Source: an uncultured Oscillospiraceae bacterium (GTDB taxonomy: Bacteria; Bacillota; Clostridia; Oscillospirales; Oscillospiraceae). From it: a DNA stretch of 64,000 nucleotides. Within the stretch, counting starts at the first letter, position 1, and each line of letters begins with the position of its first letter. The notes below the pieces were generated by a model. The model was not told the DNA's origin. It ran no database searches and was given only the letters and a program-made list of their open reading frames with translations. The DNA lies in NCBI GenBank assembly GCA_910589085.1, contig CAJUSG010000001.1, forward strand, positions 1-64,000, written 5' to 3'. The translations under genes were made by a program, and so were the position numbers. This document shows positions 25,674-35,356 of this stretch, piece by piece.

Positions 25674-26335
25674 AAAATCCAAACCGCTGGCTGATCTATG
25701 GGCTGGGGATGGCAGTTTTGGCCCTGGGGATCACACTGAATACGAAAACAGGCCTGGGGGTCTCTCCCATCATTTCGGTCTCCTACTGTCTCTCCCAAAT
25801 TTTTCATTGGAACTTTGGAGACATGACCTTTTTGCTGTATGTTGTATTTGTCGCGGTTCAGTTTTTCCTCCGGGACAGGGAGGAGCGGGCGGCAACCCTG
25901 ATGCAGGTTGTGGTCAGCCTGATCTTCAGCCGTCTGCTGAACCTGTGTGATGCGATGATTCCCTATCAAGGGGAGGCGTGTGGGCTGGCCATCAATTTAG
26001 CTGTGCTGGCGCTGGCAATTTTCCTCACCGGGCTGGGCGTGGCCATGACGGTAAATATGCGGCTGGCCCCTAACCCGGGCGACGGGATTGTCCAGGCCAT
26101 TGCGGAAAAGATTGGACGAGACCAGGGATTTACCAAAAACGTGTTTGACGTGGGATGTGTCAGCGTCACTGCTGCGGTGGGGCTGTGCTTTGCCGGGCGG
26201 GTTGTTGGAATCGGAATCGGCACCCTGGCGGCAATGGTGGGAGTGGGCCGGGCGATTGCTCTGGTGAACCACTTTTATCAGGAGAAAATGCTGGCTGCGG
26301 CCGGAATGCTGCCGGCTGGGCATGGAAAGGTGTGA
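25670..26335 (+). CDS. YczE/YitT-like integral membrane protein
   Basis: The 221-aa product from GTG 25670 (GGAAGGAGGGG upstream) has five or six hydrophobic segments (for example LIYGLGMAVLALGITLNTKT and INLAVLALAIFLTGLGVAMT). The motif NPGDGIVQAIAEK is typical of the YczE family. These proteins are predicted transporters or regulators of unknown cargo. Translationally coupled to the peptidase gene upstream, and only 5 bp from rarA. Confidence 0.7.
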   Translation: MKNPNRWLIYGLGMAVLALGITLNTKTGLGVSPIISVSYCLSQIFHWNFGDMTFLLYVVFVAVQFFLRDREERAATLMQVVVSLIFSRLLNLCDAMIPYQGEACGLAINLAVLALAIFLTGLGVAMTVNMRLAPNPGDGIVQAIAEKIGRDQGFTKNVFDVGCVSVTAAVGLCFAGRVVGIGIGTLAAMVGVGRAIALVNHFYQEKMLAAAGMLPAGHGKV

Positions 26336-26340
26336 AAAGG

Positions 26341-27606
26341 ATGGCATACCGTCCCTTGGCAGACGAGATTCGTCCCCAAACCCTGGATGATGTGGTGGGA
26401 CAGACCCACATTTTGGGTAAAAACGGTCTGCTTCGCCGGATTGTGGAGGGGGGAAATGTTCCCAACCTGATTTTTTATGGGCCATCTGGAACGGGCAAGA
26501 CCACGGTAGCCAATATCATCGCGCAGCGGACCAACCGCCCGCTCCACCGGCTGAACGCCACGACTGCCTCTATTTCAGACATCAAGGAGATTATGGCGGA
26601 CATCGGCACCCTTCTGGCTCCGGAGGGAGTGCTGCTCTACCTGGATGAGATCCAGTACTTCAATAAAAAACAGCAGCAGTCGCTGCTGGAATTTATGGAG
26701 GACGGCCGCATCACCCTGATCGCATCTACCACAGAGAATCCGTTTTTTGCTGTCTTCGGGGCGGTGTTGTCCCGGGCCAGCGTCTTTGAGTTTAAGCAGA
26801 TCACCGCCCAGGATGTGCTCCCGGCTATCGACCGGGGCATTGCGATCATGGGACAGCGGCTGGGAACAGAGGTTATCTGTGAGGACGGGGTGCGGGAGCA
26901 CATTGCGTCTGCCTGCGGAGGAGATGTGCGCAAGGCCATGAACGCTATTGAGCTGCTCCTCACTGCCGCCAGGCGGGAGCAAGGAAAACTCCTTGTCACC
27001 CTGGAGGATGCCCAGACTGCCGCTCAGAAGTCGGCCATGCGTTATGACCGGGAGGGGGATGCCCATTTCGACATCGCCTCCGCCCTGATGAAGTCCCTTC
27101 GGGGCTCTGACCCGGACGCGGCCCTCCACTATCTGGCTCGGCTACTGGAAGCGGGAGACTTGATTACCGCTATCCGCCGGATCCTGTGCTCCGCCAGTGA
27201 GGACATCGGGCTGGCCTACCCGATGGCGGTCCCTATTGTTAAGGCATGTGTGGACAATGCCCTGCAGCTGGGCCTGCCGGAGGCCAAGTTGCCTCTGGCG
27301 GAGGCGGTAATTCTGCTGGCCACCGCGCCAAAGTCAAACACAGCCTGTATGGCCATCGACGCCGCTCTGGCGGATGTCCGGGCGGGCCGGACAGGGAGCA
27401 TCCCCCGGGAACTTCAGAATGTCCATGCGGATTCTGCCGGTCAGGAGCGGAAACAGGGCTATAAATACCCCCACAGCTTTCCACGCCATTGGGTGGCGCA
27501 ACAGTACCTGCCTGATGAACTGGTGGGCACACACTACTATCAATACGGGGATAACAGGACCGAACAGGCCGCCAAACGGTACTGGGAGGAGATTAAGGGA
27601 AATTAG
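26341..27606 (+). CDS. rarA: Replication-associated recombination protein A (RarA/MgsA ATPase)
   Basis: This clamp-loader-like AAA+ ATPase acts at stalled replication forks. The 421-aa protein has Walker A GPSGTGKTT (47-55), Walker B LLYLDEIQ (about 97-104), sensor STTENPFF (about 130) and the C-terminal MgsA tetramerization region with DIGLAYP and the terminal HYYQYGDNRTE. Length and motifs are complete. Start ATG 26341 lies shortly after the upstream stop. Confidence 0.93.
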   Translation: MAYRPLADEIRPQTLDDVVGQTHILGKNGLLRRIVEGGNVPNLIFYGPSGTGKTTVANIIAQRTNRPLHRLNATTASISDIKEIMADIGTLLAPEGVLLYLDEIQYFNKKQQQSLLEFMEDGRITLIASTTENPFFAVFGAVLSRASVFEFKQITAQDVLPAIDRGIAIMGQRLGTEVICEDGVREHIASACGGDVRKAMNAIELLLTAARREQGKLLVTLEDAQTAAQKSAMRYDREGDAHFDIASALMKSLRGSDPDAALHYLARLLEAGDLITAIRRILCSASEDIGLAYPMAVPIVKACVDNALQLGLPEAKLPLAEAVILLATAPKSNTACMAIDAALADVRAGRTGSIPRELQNVHADSAGQERKQGYKYPHSFPRHWVAQQYLPDELVGTHYYQYGDNRTEQAAKRYWEEIKGN

Positions 27607-27617
27607 GAGAGAGAAAG

Positions 27618-28391
27618 ATGGGACTGGAAGAACTGGCGCATATTTGGATCATCGTCTGCCCGCTGGTGTTTTTGGGCGGTCTGATTGACGCGGTAGCGGG
27701 GGGCGGTGGACTGATTACCCTGCCGGCCTACCTGCTGGCTGGGCTGCCCGCTCATATGGCTTCGGGGACCAATAAATGCGGGAACGCCTTCGGGACCTTT
27801 CTGTCCACCGGCCGCTTTTTAAAGCGGGGAGATGTTCATATTGCCAGCGCCGCGGCTGGGGCGGTGGGTGCGTTGGTGGGGGCCTGGGTGGGTGCGCAGC
27901 TCAACCTCATCATGCCGGAGCAGATGCTCTATTATATCATGCTGGCAGTGGTTCCGCTTATGGCAGTTTTTTTGCTGCTGAAACGGGACTTTGGTCAGGA
28001 GGACCGGTCCGGACAGTTTAGCCGAGCCCAGTTAATGGCTATGGCGCTGGGGATCGGGCTGGTGATTGGCGGCTACGACGGCTTTTTCGGGCCGGGGGCC
28101 GGTACTTTTCTGATGCTGGCCTTTACCGGGCTGTGCCGGTTTGACCTGCTTATCGCCTCAGGCAACACAAAGGTGGCCAATTCGGCCAGCAATCTGGCCT
28201 CCCTGGTCACGTTTGGCCTGGCGGGAAAGGTGATGTGGTCTGTAGGAATTCCAGCCGCCCTGTGCGGCATTGCGGGTAACTACATAGGCTCCAGCCTGGC
28301 GCTGAAGGGTGGGGCAAAGGTGATCCGTCCCATGTTTTTTGTGGTGCTGGGATTGTTGCTGGCCCGGCTGGTATACGGCCTGTTTGCATGA
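27618..28391 (+). CDS. TauE/SafE family (TSUP) membrane transporter
   Basis: The 257-aa protein has seven to eight transmembrane segments and the family repeats GGLIDAVAGGGGLITLPAYL (20-39) and GGYDGFFGPGAGTFLMLAF (about 150-168). TSUP proteins export sulfite or organosulfonates or take up sulfur compounds; no sulfur genes are adjacent, so the substrate is open. AGGAGAG precedes the start. Confidence 0.85.
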   Translation: MGLEELAHIWIIVCPLVFLGGLIDAVAGGGGLITLPAYLLAGLPAHMASGTNKCGNAFGTFLSTGRFLKRGDVHIASAAAGAVGALVGAWVGAQLNLIMPEQMLYYIMLAVVPLMAVFLLLKRDFGQEDRSGQFSRAQLMAMALGIGLVIGGYDGFFGPGAGTFLMLAFTGLCRFDLLIASGNTKVANSASNLASLVTFGLAGKVMWSVGIPAALCGIAGNYIGSSLALKGGAKVIRPMFFVVLGLLLARLVYGLFA

Positions 28392-28417
28392 AAAAAGCCG
28401 CCAGAGGGCGGCTCTTT
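28392..28417. terminator. Bidirectional terminator between convergent genes
   Basis: GCCGCC (28397-28402) pairs with GGCGGC (28407-28412), flanked by AAAAA and CTTTT. It separates the TSUP gene from the DUF3810 gene on the other strand. Confidence 0.8.
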
Positions 28418-29524
28418 TCATAGCTTTGAACTGTAATAATCGACCAGCAGGTCCACACAGGCCCCATAGGAGCGGATGCCCAGTTCCTGATCGTTGCTCT
28501 TGAGAAAGGTATCGTAGACATCTCCGGCCGCATCCTCTACGGGGGATTCCAGGGCGGCCCAATAGGCATTGTTGTCATACCAGTCTGTGGCCAGCTCCCG
28601 GTTAAAGGTGTTCTCAACGATACGCTGCCAGGCCTCCGGAGAGACGGGATACAGGGCGTTGCACAGGTTAATCAGGCCCATGAGGTAACCGGAATATTGA
28701 AACACCACATCGTCACAGGAGGTACAGGCGGCAATACCCACAAAGTTTGCCTCCAGCTCAGAGGATACCATCCGCTGGTGGGACATCTCGTGGCTGATGG
28801 TGGCGGGTACAAGACAGGCCGGAGCATCCACATTTACATTTGCTTCTCCGGTAAACGGGAAATAGATTCCGGTAAAGCCGAGCATACTTTGAAATCTGGA
28901 GCACAGCAAGGGCTTTGCCTTTACGGCTGTGATATTCAGGCTGGAGAACTCCTGCGCGATATTTTGATAAATATCCGGCCCTCTGTCAAAGCACTGGGAG
29001 AGGTCCTCAATAAAATGACCTTCCGTGTCCCGGGATACTTTGGGGGCCAGAGCGGCGGCCTGACGGGCAAAGTACTCGGTAACGGCGGTCAATTCCTCCA
29101 CCGAATGGGGGTTGGATGCCAAATGCTCCCGCTGAGCGAAGGATGGTACATAGTAAGCGACATTCCAAAGCCAGCAAAGTCCGGCCCACAGCCATAACCA
29201 GACAGATACGAGGGCGGTCAGCCGGCGCAGGAAGGGGAGAAGGGCCTTCTGTTGAACGAGCAGAACTATCGCGCGAATGGACCAGATCACACATCCGGCC
29301 AGAAAGAGAATGGTAAGCGTCTCAGCAATTGAGAAGGGGAAAACAGACCAGACCCGCCCTGAAAACTGTTCCACCGGGGCCATAATGCCGAATACCCAAC
29401 CGGACATCAAGGATTGATTGTTTTTCAGCAGTTCAAATAGGATAATCAGCGCTGAAGGGATGGTAATGGCGCCCAACAGCAGCCAGACCCGATTAAACAC
29501 GATATATTTTCTTTTGGTTTCCAT
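28418..29524 (-). CDS. DUF3810 membrane-anchored putative metallopeptidase
   Basis: The 368-aa protein has three N-terminal transmembrane helices (about 10-35, 60-85, 105-125) and an extracytoplasmic C-terminal domain. That domain carries ISHEMSHQRM with a downstream Glu (SSELEANFVG), the HExxH zinc-peptidase pattern of DUF3810. The substrate is unknown. ATG 29524 follows GAAGGAG; a longer in-frame upstream reading lacks a binding site. It shares orientation with tmcAL, which ends 36 bp upstream. Confidence 0.8.
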   Translation of the reverse strand: METKRKYIVFNRVWLLLGAITIPSALIILFELLKNNQSLMSGWVFGIMAPVEQFSGRVWSVFPFSIAETLTILFLAGCVIWSIRAIVLLVQQKALLPFLRRLTALVSVWLWLWAGLCWLWNVAYYVPSFAQREHLASNPHSVEELTAVTEYFARQAAALAPKVSRDTEGHFIEDLSQCFDRGPDIYQNIAQEFSSLNITAVKAKPLLCSRFQSMLGFTGIYFPFTGEANVNVDAPACLVPATISHEMSHQRMVSSELEANFVGIAACTSCDDVVFQYSGYLMGLINLCNALYPVSPEAWQRIVENTFNRELATDWYDNNAYWAALESPVEDAAGDVYDTFLKSNDQELGIRSYGACVDLLVDYYSSKL

Positions 29525-29559
29525 AGATACTCCTTCGATTGGCAGATGTCTTCCGACAA

Positions 29560-30729
29560 TCACTGCCGAATGATGATGGGGTTGGTGGTCCATTCCAGAC
29601 CGCCGGGTCTGGGGGTGGGGAAGCAGAGGGAATAAAGGTCGGTGAACCGCTCTTCCAGCGCGAAAAGAGCCCGGGCCTCTGGAGAAAAGCGGGGAATTTG
29701 GGCGGGCTTGACGAAAAAGGGGAGAGAGGCCGTCTGATTCATTTTCCGCAGAAGCTCCCGACCTCGGTGGTTGAAGCCCAGGACCCGAATATAGGGCGGG
29801 GCGGTGGGCCGGTTCTCCTCCCGCAGTCCCAGCAGCGCGTAGAGGGCCAGCCGGCGGACCCGGGCATGGGCGTAGGTCCGGGTTTTGGTTAAGGTGTACA
29901 GCTCCTCCAGACTTGCCGTCTGCCGGGCGGCGTACAACAGCCGGGCGGCCAACCCGTCGCCGCTGTCAGGGAGGGCTTCCGCTTCCTCCAGGGTTATGGA
30001 GCGCAGCTGGGCGATCAGTGCCCGCTCCAGATACTTCATATCTGCCGTCTCACCCTTCCAGGGCAGGGACAGGAAAGGGGAGACGCCTGTCACCTCTTCT
30101 GCCCGCAGTCTCTGCCGCAGGAGGGAGGCGGAGCGAAAACCGTCCTCCTCGACAGGGCTGTCGTGTCCCGAACCCCGGCGGGGAATTGTGACCGGCTCCA
30201 TGTCCGGAGGCAGGAAGCGCAGATACTCCACCCCCAGGTTGTTGTTGGGAGAGTCCAGCAGAGCGGCGGTCTCCTCACCGAGCAGTGCCGCTGCTGCCCG
30301 GCGGCGGCACTGGGCAAAGGAGCACTTCGGCCTCAGTTCCCGGCGCAAAGCGGCAGAGAATTCCGGGCTGTTGAGGCACTGTGCCAGTTCCCGAAGGCGG
30401 ATAATCTCCCCGCACTCACTGCCAAAGGAGAGAACATTCACCAGTCCTGTGGCGGCCAAAATTGCCACAGCCCCTCTGGCAAAGCCTTCGGCGGAGGCGG
30501 TAGCCCAGACGGTGGGGAGCTCCAGTACCAGGTCCGCACCGCCGGTCAGAGCCATTTCCGTACGAGTCCACTTGTCCGTGATGGCGCACTCTCCACGCTG
30601 GACCCAGTTGCCGCTCATGACGGCGACAACCGCGGTTTCTCCCTGAAACAATCGCCTGGTTTCTGCAATATGATAGGCATGTCCAGTGTGAAAGGGGTTG
30701 TATTCGGCGACGATTCCAACGGTTTCCAA
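29560..30729 (-). CDS. tmcAL: tRNA(Met) cytidine acetate ligase TmcAL
   Basis: TmcAL (formerly YlbM) activates acetate with ATP to form N4-acetylcytidine at the wobble base of elongator tRNA-Met. The 389-aa protein opens GIVAEYNPFHTGHAYHI (5-21) with the nucleotidyltransferase HxGH site, then MSGNWVQRGE (39-48) and ELPTVWATASAEGFARG (70-86). These are all family hallmarks. The protein is near normal length. It lies divergently from ackA, which makes acetyl phosphate/acetate. Confidence 0.9.
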   Translation of the reverse strand: METVGIVAEYNPFHTGHAYHIAETRRLFQGETAVVAVMSGNWVQRGECAITDKWTRTEMALTGGADLVLELPTVWATASAEGFARGAVAILAATGLVNVLSFGSECGEIIRLRELAQCLNSPEFSAALRRELRPKCSFAQCRRRAAAALLGEETAALLDSPNNNLGVEYLRFLPPDMEPVTIPRRGSGHDSPVEEDGFRSASLLRQRLRAEEVTGVSPFLSLPWKGETADMKYLERALIAQLRSITLEEAEALPDSGDGLAARLLYAARQTASLEELYTLTKTRTYAHARVRRLALYALLGLREENRPTAPPYIRVLGFNHRGRELLRKMNQTASLPFFVKPAQIPRFSPEARALFALEERFTDLYSLCFPTPRPGGLEWTTNPIIIRQ

Positions 30730-30804
30730 GGGCGGCCCTCCTGTTTGATTGTCTGATTCTATGAAACGGTGGAAAAAATATATGGAAGAAAAGTGAAAAA
30801 GTGG

Positions 30805-30833
30805 TTGTCCATTTCAGAAAAAAGCGTTAAAAT
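30805..30833 (+). promoter_or_regulatory. Promoter of ackA
   Basis: TTGTCC (30805-30810), 17-nt spacer, TAAAAT (30828-30833), giving an 80-nt leader before ackA. Confidence 0.65.
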
Positions 30834-30918
30834 AGGAGTATCAACCGGGCTGTCTCCATTGTATTACATTCCACGCCGGGAGGCAACCCAAATTTGATTT
30901 TAGAAGGAGAAGAGTCCC

Positions 30919-32112
30919 ATGAATATTTTGGTAATCAACGCCGGCAGTTCCTCTTTGAAGTATCAGCTGCTCAATCCTGAAACCCAGCAGGTGCTGGCCA
31001 AGGGCCTGTGCGAGCGCATTGGCATTGACGGCAAATTTACCTATAAGCCCGAGGGGAAGCAGGCGGTTAAGGAGGCCGACGTGGCCATGCCCACCCACAA
31101 CGAGGCCATCAAGGCTGTGCTGGATGCCCTGGTGGACAAGGACAACGGCGTCATCGGCTCCATGAAGGAGATCGACGCTGTGGGTCACCGGGTGGTCCAT
31201 GGTGGGGAGAAGTTTGCCAAGTCGGTTCTCATCACCGGTGAGGTCATGGCCGCCATTGAGGAGTGCAACCCCCTGGCCCCCCTCCACAACCCCGCCAATA
31301 TCATCGGAATCAAGGCATGTCAAGCACTTATGCCTGACACTCCTATGGTGGCGGTTTTCGACACCGCGTTTCACCAGACCATGCCCGCTGAGGCCTATAT
31401 GTACGCCCTTCCCTATGAGTACTATGAGAAGGATAAGGTCCGCCGCTATGGCTTCCACGGCACCTCTCACAAGTATGTGACCCAGCAGGCCGCCGCCATG
31501 CTGGGCAAGCCCCTGGAAGAGCTGAAGCTGATCTCCTGCCATCTGGGTAACGGCTCCTCCATCGCCGCCGTGGACGGCGGTAAGTCGGTGGACACCTCCA
31601 TGGGCTTTACCCCCCTGGCCGGTCTGCCCATGGGCACCCGCTGCGGCGACATCGATGCGGGTATCCTCCAGTACCTGATGAATAAGTATGGCATGGATAT
31701 CGACAAGATGCTCAACGTGCTGAACAAGAAGTCCGGCGTGGAGGGCCTGAGCTGCGTCAGCTCCGACTTCCGGGATCTGGAGACCGCCGCTGAGAAGGGA
31801 GACCAGAAGGCGGCTCTGGCTCAGAAGAAGTTCGCCTATGAGGTACGCAAATATGTGGGCGCGTATGCCGCCGCTATGGGTGGAGTAGATGCTGTCATCT
31901 TCACCGCGGGCGTAGGCGAGAACGATAAGACCATCCGGTCCATGGTCTGTAAGGGCCTGGAGTACATGGGTCTGAAGGTGGACGAGGCCGCCAACGATGT
32001 CCGGGGCAAGGAGACTGTGATCTCCGCCGCCGATTCCAAGGTAAAGGTGCTGCTGATTCCCACCAACGAGGAGCTGATGATCGCCATTGATACCGCCGCA
32101 CTGGCCAAGTAA
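30919..32112 (+). CDS. ackA: Acetate kinase
   Basis: AckA converts acetyl phosphate and ADP to acetate and ATP, the main ATP-yielding step of mixed-acid and butyrate fermenters. The 397-aa protein starts [18 protein letters not shown] (signature 1) and has the second signature [10 protein letters not shown] (about 90) and FHGTSHKYV (about 178). The phosphate site [10 protein letters not shown] (about 235) follows. Length is standard. AGAAGGAG lies 9 nt upstream. No pta is adjacent. Confidence 0.95.
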   Translation: MNILVINAGSSSLKYQLLNPETQQVLAKGLCERIGIDGKFTYKPEGKQAVKEADVAMPTHNEAIKAVLDALVDKDNGVIGSMKEIDAVGHRVVHGGEKFAKSVLITGEVMAAIEECNPLAPLHNPANIIGIKACQALMPDTPMVAVFDTAFHQTMPAEAYMYALPYEYYEKDKVRRYGFHGTSHKYVTQQAAAMLGKPLEELKLISCHLGNGSSIAAVDGGKSVDTSMGFTPLAGLPMGTRCGDIDAGILQYLMNKYGMDIDKMLNVLNKKSGVEGLSCVSSDFRDLETAAEKGDQKAALAQKKFAYEVRKYVGAYAAAMGGVDAVIFTAGVGENDKTIRSMVCKGLEYMGLKVDEAANDVRGKETVISAADSKVKVLLIPTNEELMIAIDTAALAK

Positions 32113-32120
32113 ATAGCAGT

Positions 32121-32156
32121 AAAAACAGGCGGGCGCATATGCGCCCGCCTGTTTTT
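32121..32156. terminator. Bidirectional terminator after ackA
   Basis: A perfect palindrome of 18-bp arms runs from AAAAACAGGCGGGC to its complement ending GTTTTT. It serves both ackA and the convergent GNAT gene. Confidence 0.9.
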
Positions 32157-32178
32157 GTATGTTAAGCGCCGGTTTTCC

Positions 32179-32661
32179 TTACAGGTCCAGCTTTAAGTAT
32201 ACGCTGTCATCAATAGGATTGTCGTTGTAGCGCTCAATGTCATAGAAACCGAGGGCGCGATACATGCGGATGGCACTGTCCAGAAATGGGAAGGTGTCCA
32301 GCAGCATATGGGAGTAACCGATCTCTCTGGCGTCATCAATGACCCGCTGGACCAGCTGTCCGCCGATGTGGGCATCCCGAAACTGCGGGCGGACATAGAG
32401 CCGTTTCATCTCGCAGGACTGTTCGTCAATTTTCCGCAGTCCAATACAGCCTGCCGGCGTTCCGTCACAGAGGGCCAGATACAGCCGCCCCCAGGGCTGA
32501 CCGTATTTCTGCTCCAGATGGGCCAGTTCCCCGTCGTAGTTTTGGAGAGCCAGATAGTCCCGGAAGGCGCTGTTGCCCGCAATGAGCAGCTCTGTATATT
32601 CGGAAAACAGCTCGCTGATTTCCTGGGGATACCCGTATGCGGGGAGAATGGTTAAATTCAT
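32179..32661 (-). CDS. GNAT family N-acetyltransferase
   Basis: The 160-aa protein has the GNAT fold, with the acetyl-CoA site region CEMKRLYVRPQFRDAHIGGQ (about 85-104; R/Q-x-x-G-x-G/A variant DAHIGG). The C-terminal ALGFYDIERY is typical of small-molecule acetyltransferases. The substrate cannot be told. ATG 32661 follows AGGAGGC; an upstream in-frame ATG has no site. Confidence 0.85.
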   Translation of the reverse strand: MNLTILPAYGYPQEISELFSEYTELLIAGNSAFRDYLALQNYDGELAHLEQKYGQPWGRLYLALCDGTPAGCIGLRKIDEQSCEMKRLYVRPQFRDAHIGGQLVQRVIDDAREIGYSHMLLDTFPFLDSAIRMYRALGFYDIERYNDNPIDDSVYLKLDL

Positions 32662-32774
32662 ATGTATAGCCTCCTGAATGTTTGTCTTTATTTTATCACA
32701 GCGAAGGGGCATTGACAAGAAAGAAACCACACTATATTATAATAGCAGCAATAAATAAAGGTGGTGGGAAGGAT

Positions 32775-32975
32775 ATGGACATCCACATCAATGATATCCT
32801 GAAAATGAAAAAGCCCCACCCCTGCGGCAGTCAGGAGTGGCTGGTTCTGCGGGTAGGAATGGACTTTAAGATGCGCTGCCAGGGCTGCGGACATGAGGTC
32901 ATGCTGCCCCGCGGCAAGGTAGAGAAGAATATTAAGAAGGTTTTCCGGGAAGGACAGCCTGTGGAAAACCTGTAA
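32775..32975 (+). CDS. DUF951 (YyzM-like) small protein
   Basis: The 66-aa protein begins MDIHINDILKMKKPHPCGSQ and contains WLVLRVGMDFKMRCQGCG and a basic tail. The Cys and CxxC residues suggest a zinc-ribbon-like fold. DUF951 members are widespread in Firmicutes, often near ychF or replication genes; function unknown. GGGAAGG precedes the start. The radical SAM gene follows 19 bp later. Confidence 0.85.
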   Translation: MDIHINDILKMKKPHPCGSQEWLVLRVGMDFKMRCQGCGHEVMLPRGKVEKNIKKVFREGQPVENL

Positions 32976-32994
32976 AGGAAAGGAGCCTTACTAT

Positions 32995-33882
32995 ATGCGC
33001 TATGACAGTGATTTACTGTACCGGCCGCCGGGTGAGTGGAAAAGCTACCTGCTCCAGTGTACCATCGGCTGCTCCAATAACCAGTGTACCTTCTGCGGGA
33101 TGTACAAGGAGAAGAAATTCCGCATCCGTCCGGTGTCGGACATTCTGGAGGACATTGACATGGCCCGGGAATACTATGGTCCGGAGCTGCGGCGGGTGTT
33201 CCTCATGGACGGGGATGCCATCATCATGAAGACGGAAGAGCTGCTGCAAATCCTCCATAAGCTCTATGACAGGTTTCCCAAGCTGGAGAAGGTGACCCTC
33301 TACGCCGGGCCAAAGAGCACGCTGTCCAAATCGCCAGAGGAGCTGCGCACCCTGCGGAAGGCCGGTCTGTCCCGGGCCTATCTTGGGGTGGAGAGCGGAA
33401 GCGATCAGGTCCTCCGCTTTATCCGCAAGGGGGTCTCCGCCGAGCAGATGCTGCTGGCGGGCCAGCGGCTGGTGGAGGCGGGAATAGATCTGTGGGTCAC
33501 TGTGATTTTGGGCATGACCGGAGCCAACGGGGAGGGGGGAGACTGGCAGGAGCATATCCTGTCCACCGCCAGGATGATAAACGCGATGCGGCCCCGGCAT
33601 CTGTCCGCCATGACTTTTGCCCCGGCGAAGGGGACTCCGTTGGGGGAGGACGTGCTGGCCGGGCGGTTTGAGGTCTGTTCCGCGGACCATGTGCTGGAGG
33701 AGTGCCGCCTGCTGATTGAGCATTTGGATGTGGCCCCTCTCCACTTTACCAGTAACCATGCCTCCAACTATCTGCCCCTGAAGGGCGGCCTGCCGGAGGA
33801 TAAAGAAAAATTCCTGGATATGATTGACCAGGCGCTGGCGGGGAAGATCCGTCTGCGCAAGACATTGGACCGGGGCATTTAA
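32995..33882 (+). CDS. Radical SAM protein
   Basis: The 295-aa enzyme has the 4Fe-4S cluster motif in CTIGCSNNQCTFCGMYK (about 22-38, C-x4-C-x2-C). A SAM-binding barrel follows, with DGDAI (about 72), YAGPKS and GVESGSDQVL (about 128). No SPASM or B12 domain follows. Related proteins are called Elp3/MiaB-fold radical SAM proteins of unknown substrate. It is likely co-transcribed with the DUF951 gene. Confidence 0.8.
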   Translation: MRYDSDLLYRPPGEWKSYLLQCTIGCSNNQCTFCGMYKEKKFRIRPVSDILEDIDMAREYYGPELRRVFLMDGDAIIMKTEELLQILHKLYDRFPKLEKVTLYAGPKSTLSKSPEELRTLRKAGLSRAYLGVESGSDQVLRFIRKGVSAEQMLLAGQRLVEAGIDLWVTVILGMTGANGEGGDWQEHILSTARMINAMRPRHLSAMTFAPAKGTPLGEDVLAGRFEVCSADHVLEECRLLIEHLDVAPLHFTSNHASNYLPLKGGLPEDKEKFLDMIDQALAGKIRLRKTLDRGI

Positions 33883-33893
33883 ACGTAAAAAGC

Positions 33894-33953
33894 TACCGCC
33901 CATCTCCAGGCTGAAAAGCCTGGGGATGGGCGGTACATTTGGGCAGTTTTTTT
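33894..33953 (+). terminator. Long hairpin after the radical SAM gene
   Basis: A 19-bp stem with one mismatch joins 33894-33912 to 33917-33935 around a 4-nt loop. A run of seven T follows at 33947-33953, somewhat far for a classic terminator. Confidence 0.6.
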
Positions 33954-34060
33954 GTCTGATCTTGATTGTATTGGATGAATTTTTATGGATAAACAGTTAT
34001 TCTTATGTAAATCGGATATATTGCACAAGAATAGGAGCAGATTTATAGGCAGTTTTGCCC

Positions 34061-34089
34061 TTGTTTTGACGGTTTGAATTGGTTACAAT
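34061..34089 (+). promoter_or_regulatory. Possible promoter of the SleB-like gene
   Basis: TTGTTT (34061-34066), 17-nt spacer, TACAAT (34084-34089). A repeated GGTTACAA (34081 and 34092) overlaps the -10 box. Moderate match only. Confidence 0.4.
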
Positions 34090-34165
34090 GTGGTTACAAA
34101 AGTAACATGAACGGCTTTTGGTTGTCATAATTATGACAAAATATGTATCCAAAGGAGTGCAGACA

Positions 34166-35161
34166 ATGAAACGCAAGCTGTTTTCCGCTGTGCTGGGCGT
34201 CTTTGCCATGCTCCTCCTGATGGGCGCCGCCGCTGTCCCTGAGCGACCGGCGGCCGCCCTCCTGGCAGAGGAGGAGAGCGCTGTCCTCGTGGACATAACG
34301 CTTGAGACTGACGCGAAACTGTTCAACGCAAAACTGGCACAGTCCGTTTTAGCGGCCACCGGCCTGGACCCGCTGGCAGTTGCTGATGCCGCCGAGGAGA
34401 CCGCCAACAGCGTTCCCACGGGCGATGAGACACTGCTGATTGACGGACAGCCCACCCCCCTTACCCTGGGAAAGCATATGGTCGGCAGCACAACCTATGT
34501 GTCGCTGGACGTCATGGCCCAGCTGCTGGACCCGTCTGCCCAGGTCGGATGGGAGGGCTCCAGCCTGACTGTCACCGCGAACGGGCTGTCTCTGACCGCC
34601 CAGCTGGGTCAGCTCTATGTAGTGGCCAACGGCAGATATCTCTATGTGCCGGAGCTGGTGCAGGGGAGCGAGGGAGGACAGGTATCTGTTCCCCTGCGGA
34701 CGGTGGCCAAGGCCTTTGGCGCAGCGGTAAATTATGACAGCGCTACCAAGGTCACCTCGGTAACCCGGGGGTCCGGCGCGATTCAGCCTGGCGACAGCTA
34801 CTACGACCAGGAGGACCTGTTCTGGCTGTCCCGGGTAATCTACCGTGAGAGCGGCAACCAGACTATGGAGGGCCAGATGGCTGTGGGCAATGTGATTCTG
34901 AACCGGATTGCGGACCCCATTTTTCCTGACACAGTAGAGGGTGTGCTGGCTCAAAAAAACCAGTTCAGCACCTATGCCTCCGGCGTGCTGGCCAAAACAG
35001 ATCCCTCCCAGGCCAGTGTCATCGCTGCCAAGCTGGTGCTGGACGGCGGTGTGGTGGAGGAGACCCGCGGAGCGCTGTTCTTCGATTCCGGGGTTAACAG
35101 CTGGGCTTCCCGCAACAGGGAACACATAGCTACCTTGGGCGGACACAAATTTTATGGGTAA
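34166..35161 (+). CDS. Secreted SleB-type cell wall hydrolase with stalk domains
   Basis: The 331-aa protein has a signal peptide (MKRKLFSAVLGVFAMLLLMG), a copper-amine-oxidase N-like stalk region (about 85-210; LLIDGQPTPLTLGKHM and VSVPLRTVAKAFGAAVNYD) and a C-terminal Hydrolase_2 domain. In that domain, LSRVIYRESGNQTMEGQMAV supplies the catalytic Glu. SleB-type enzymes are lytic transglycosylases that degrade spore cortex or wall peptidoglycan. AAAGGAG precedes ATG 34166. A terminator follows. Confidence 0.88.
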   Translation: MKRKLFSAVLGVFAMLLLMGAAAVPERPAAALLAEEESAVLVDITLETDAKLFNAKLAQSVLAATGLDPLAVADAAEETANSVPTGDETLLIDGQPTPLTLGKHMVGSTTYVSLDVMAQLLDPSAQVGWEGSSLTVTANGLSLTAQLGQLYVVANGRYLYVPELVQGSEGGQVSVPLRTVAKAFGAAVNYDSATKVTSVTRGSGAIQPGDSYYDQEDLFWLSRVIYRESGNQTMEGQMAVGNVILNRIADPIFPDTVEGVLAQKNQFSTYASGVLAKTDPSQASVIAAKLVLDGGVVEETRGALFFDSGVNSWASRNREHIATLGGHKFYG

Positions 35162-35166
35162 TATTG

Positions 35167-35192
35167 AAAAGACCGCCAGCAGGCGGTCTTTT
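35167..35192 (+). terminator. Terminator of the SleB-like gene
   Basis: AAAAGACCGCC pairs perfectly with GGCGGTCTTTT around AGCA, 6 bp after the stop. Confidence 0.9.
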
Positions 35193-35356
35193 CATATTTA
35201 GAAGCTGTACCAATACACATCTTTTTGGCGCACTTCGGCCAATGGCACGGTCTCTTAAATAAATTTTCAAAATGGGTCTTTTCTTTTTGTATATTCATGT
35301 ATATAATATCTTAGGATATGAATGTACCTAAATAACCCTTATGGAGGGAAATACTT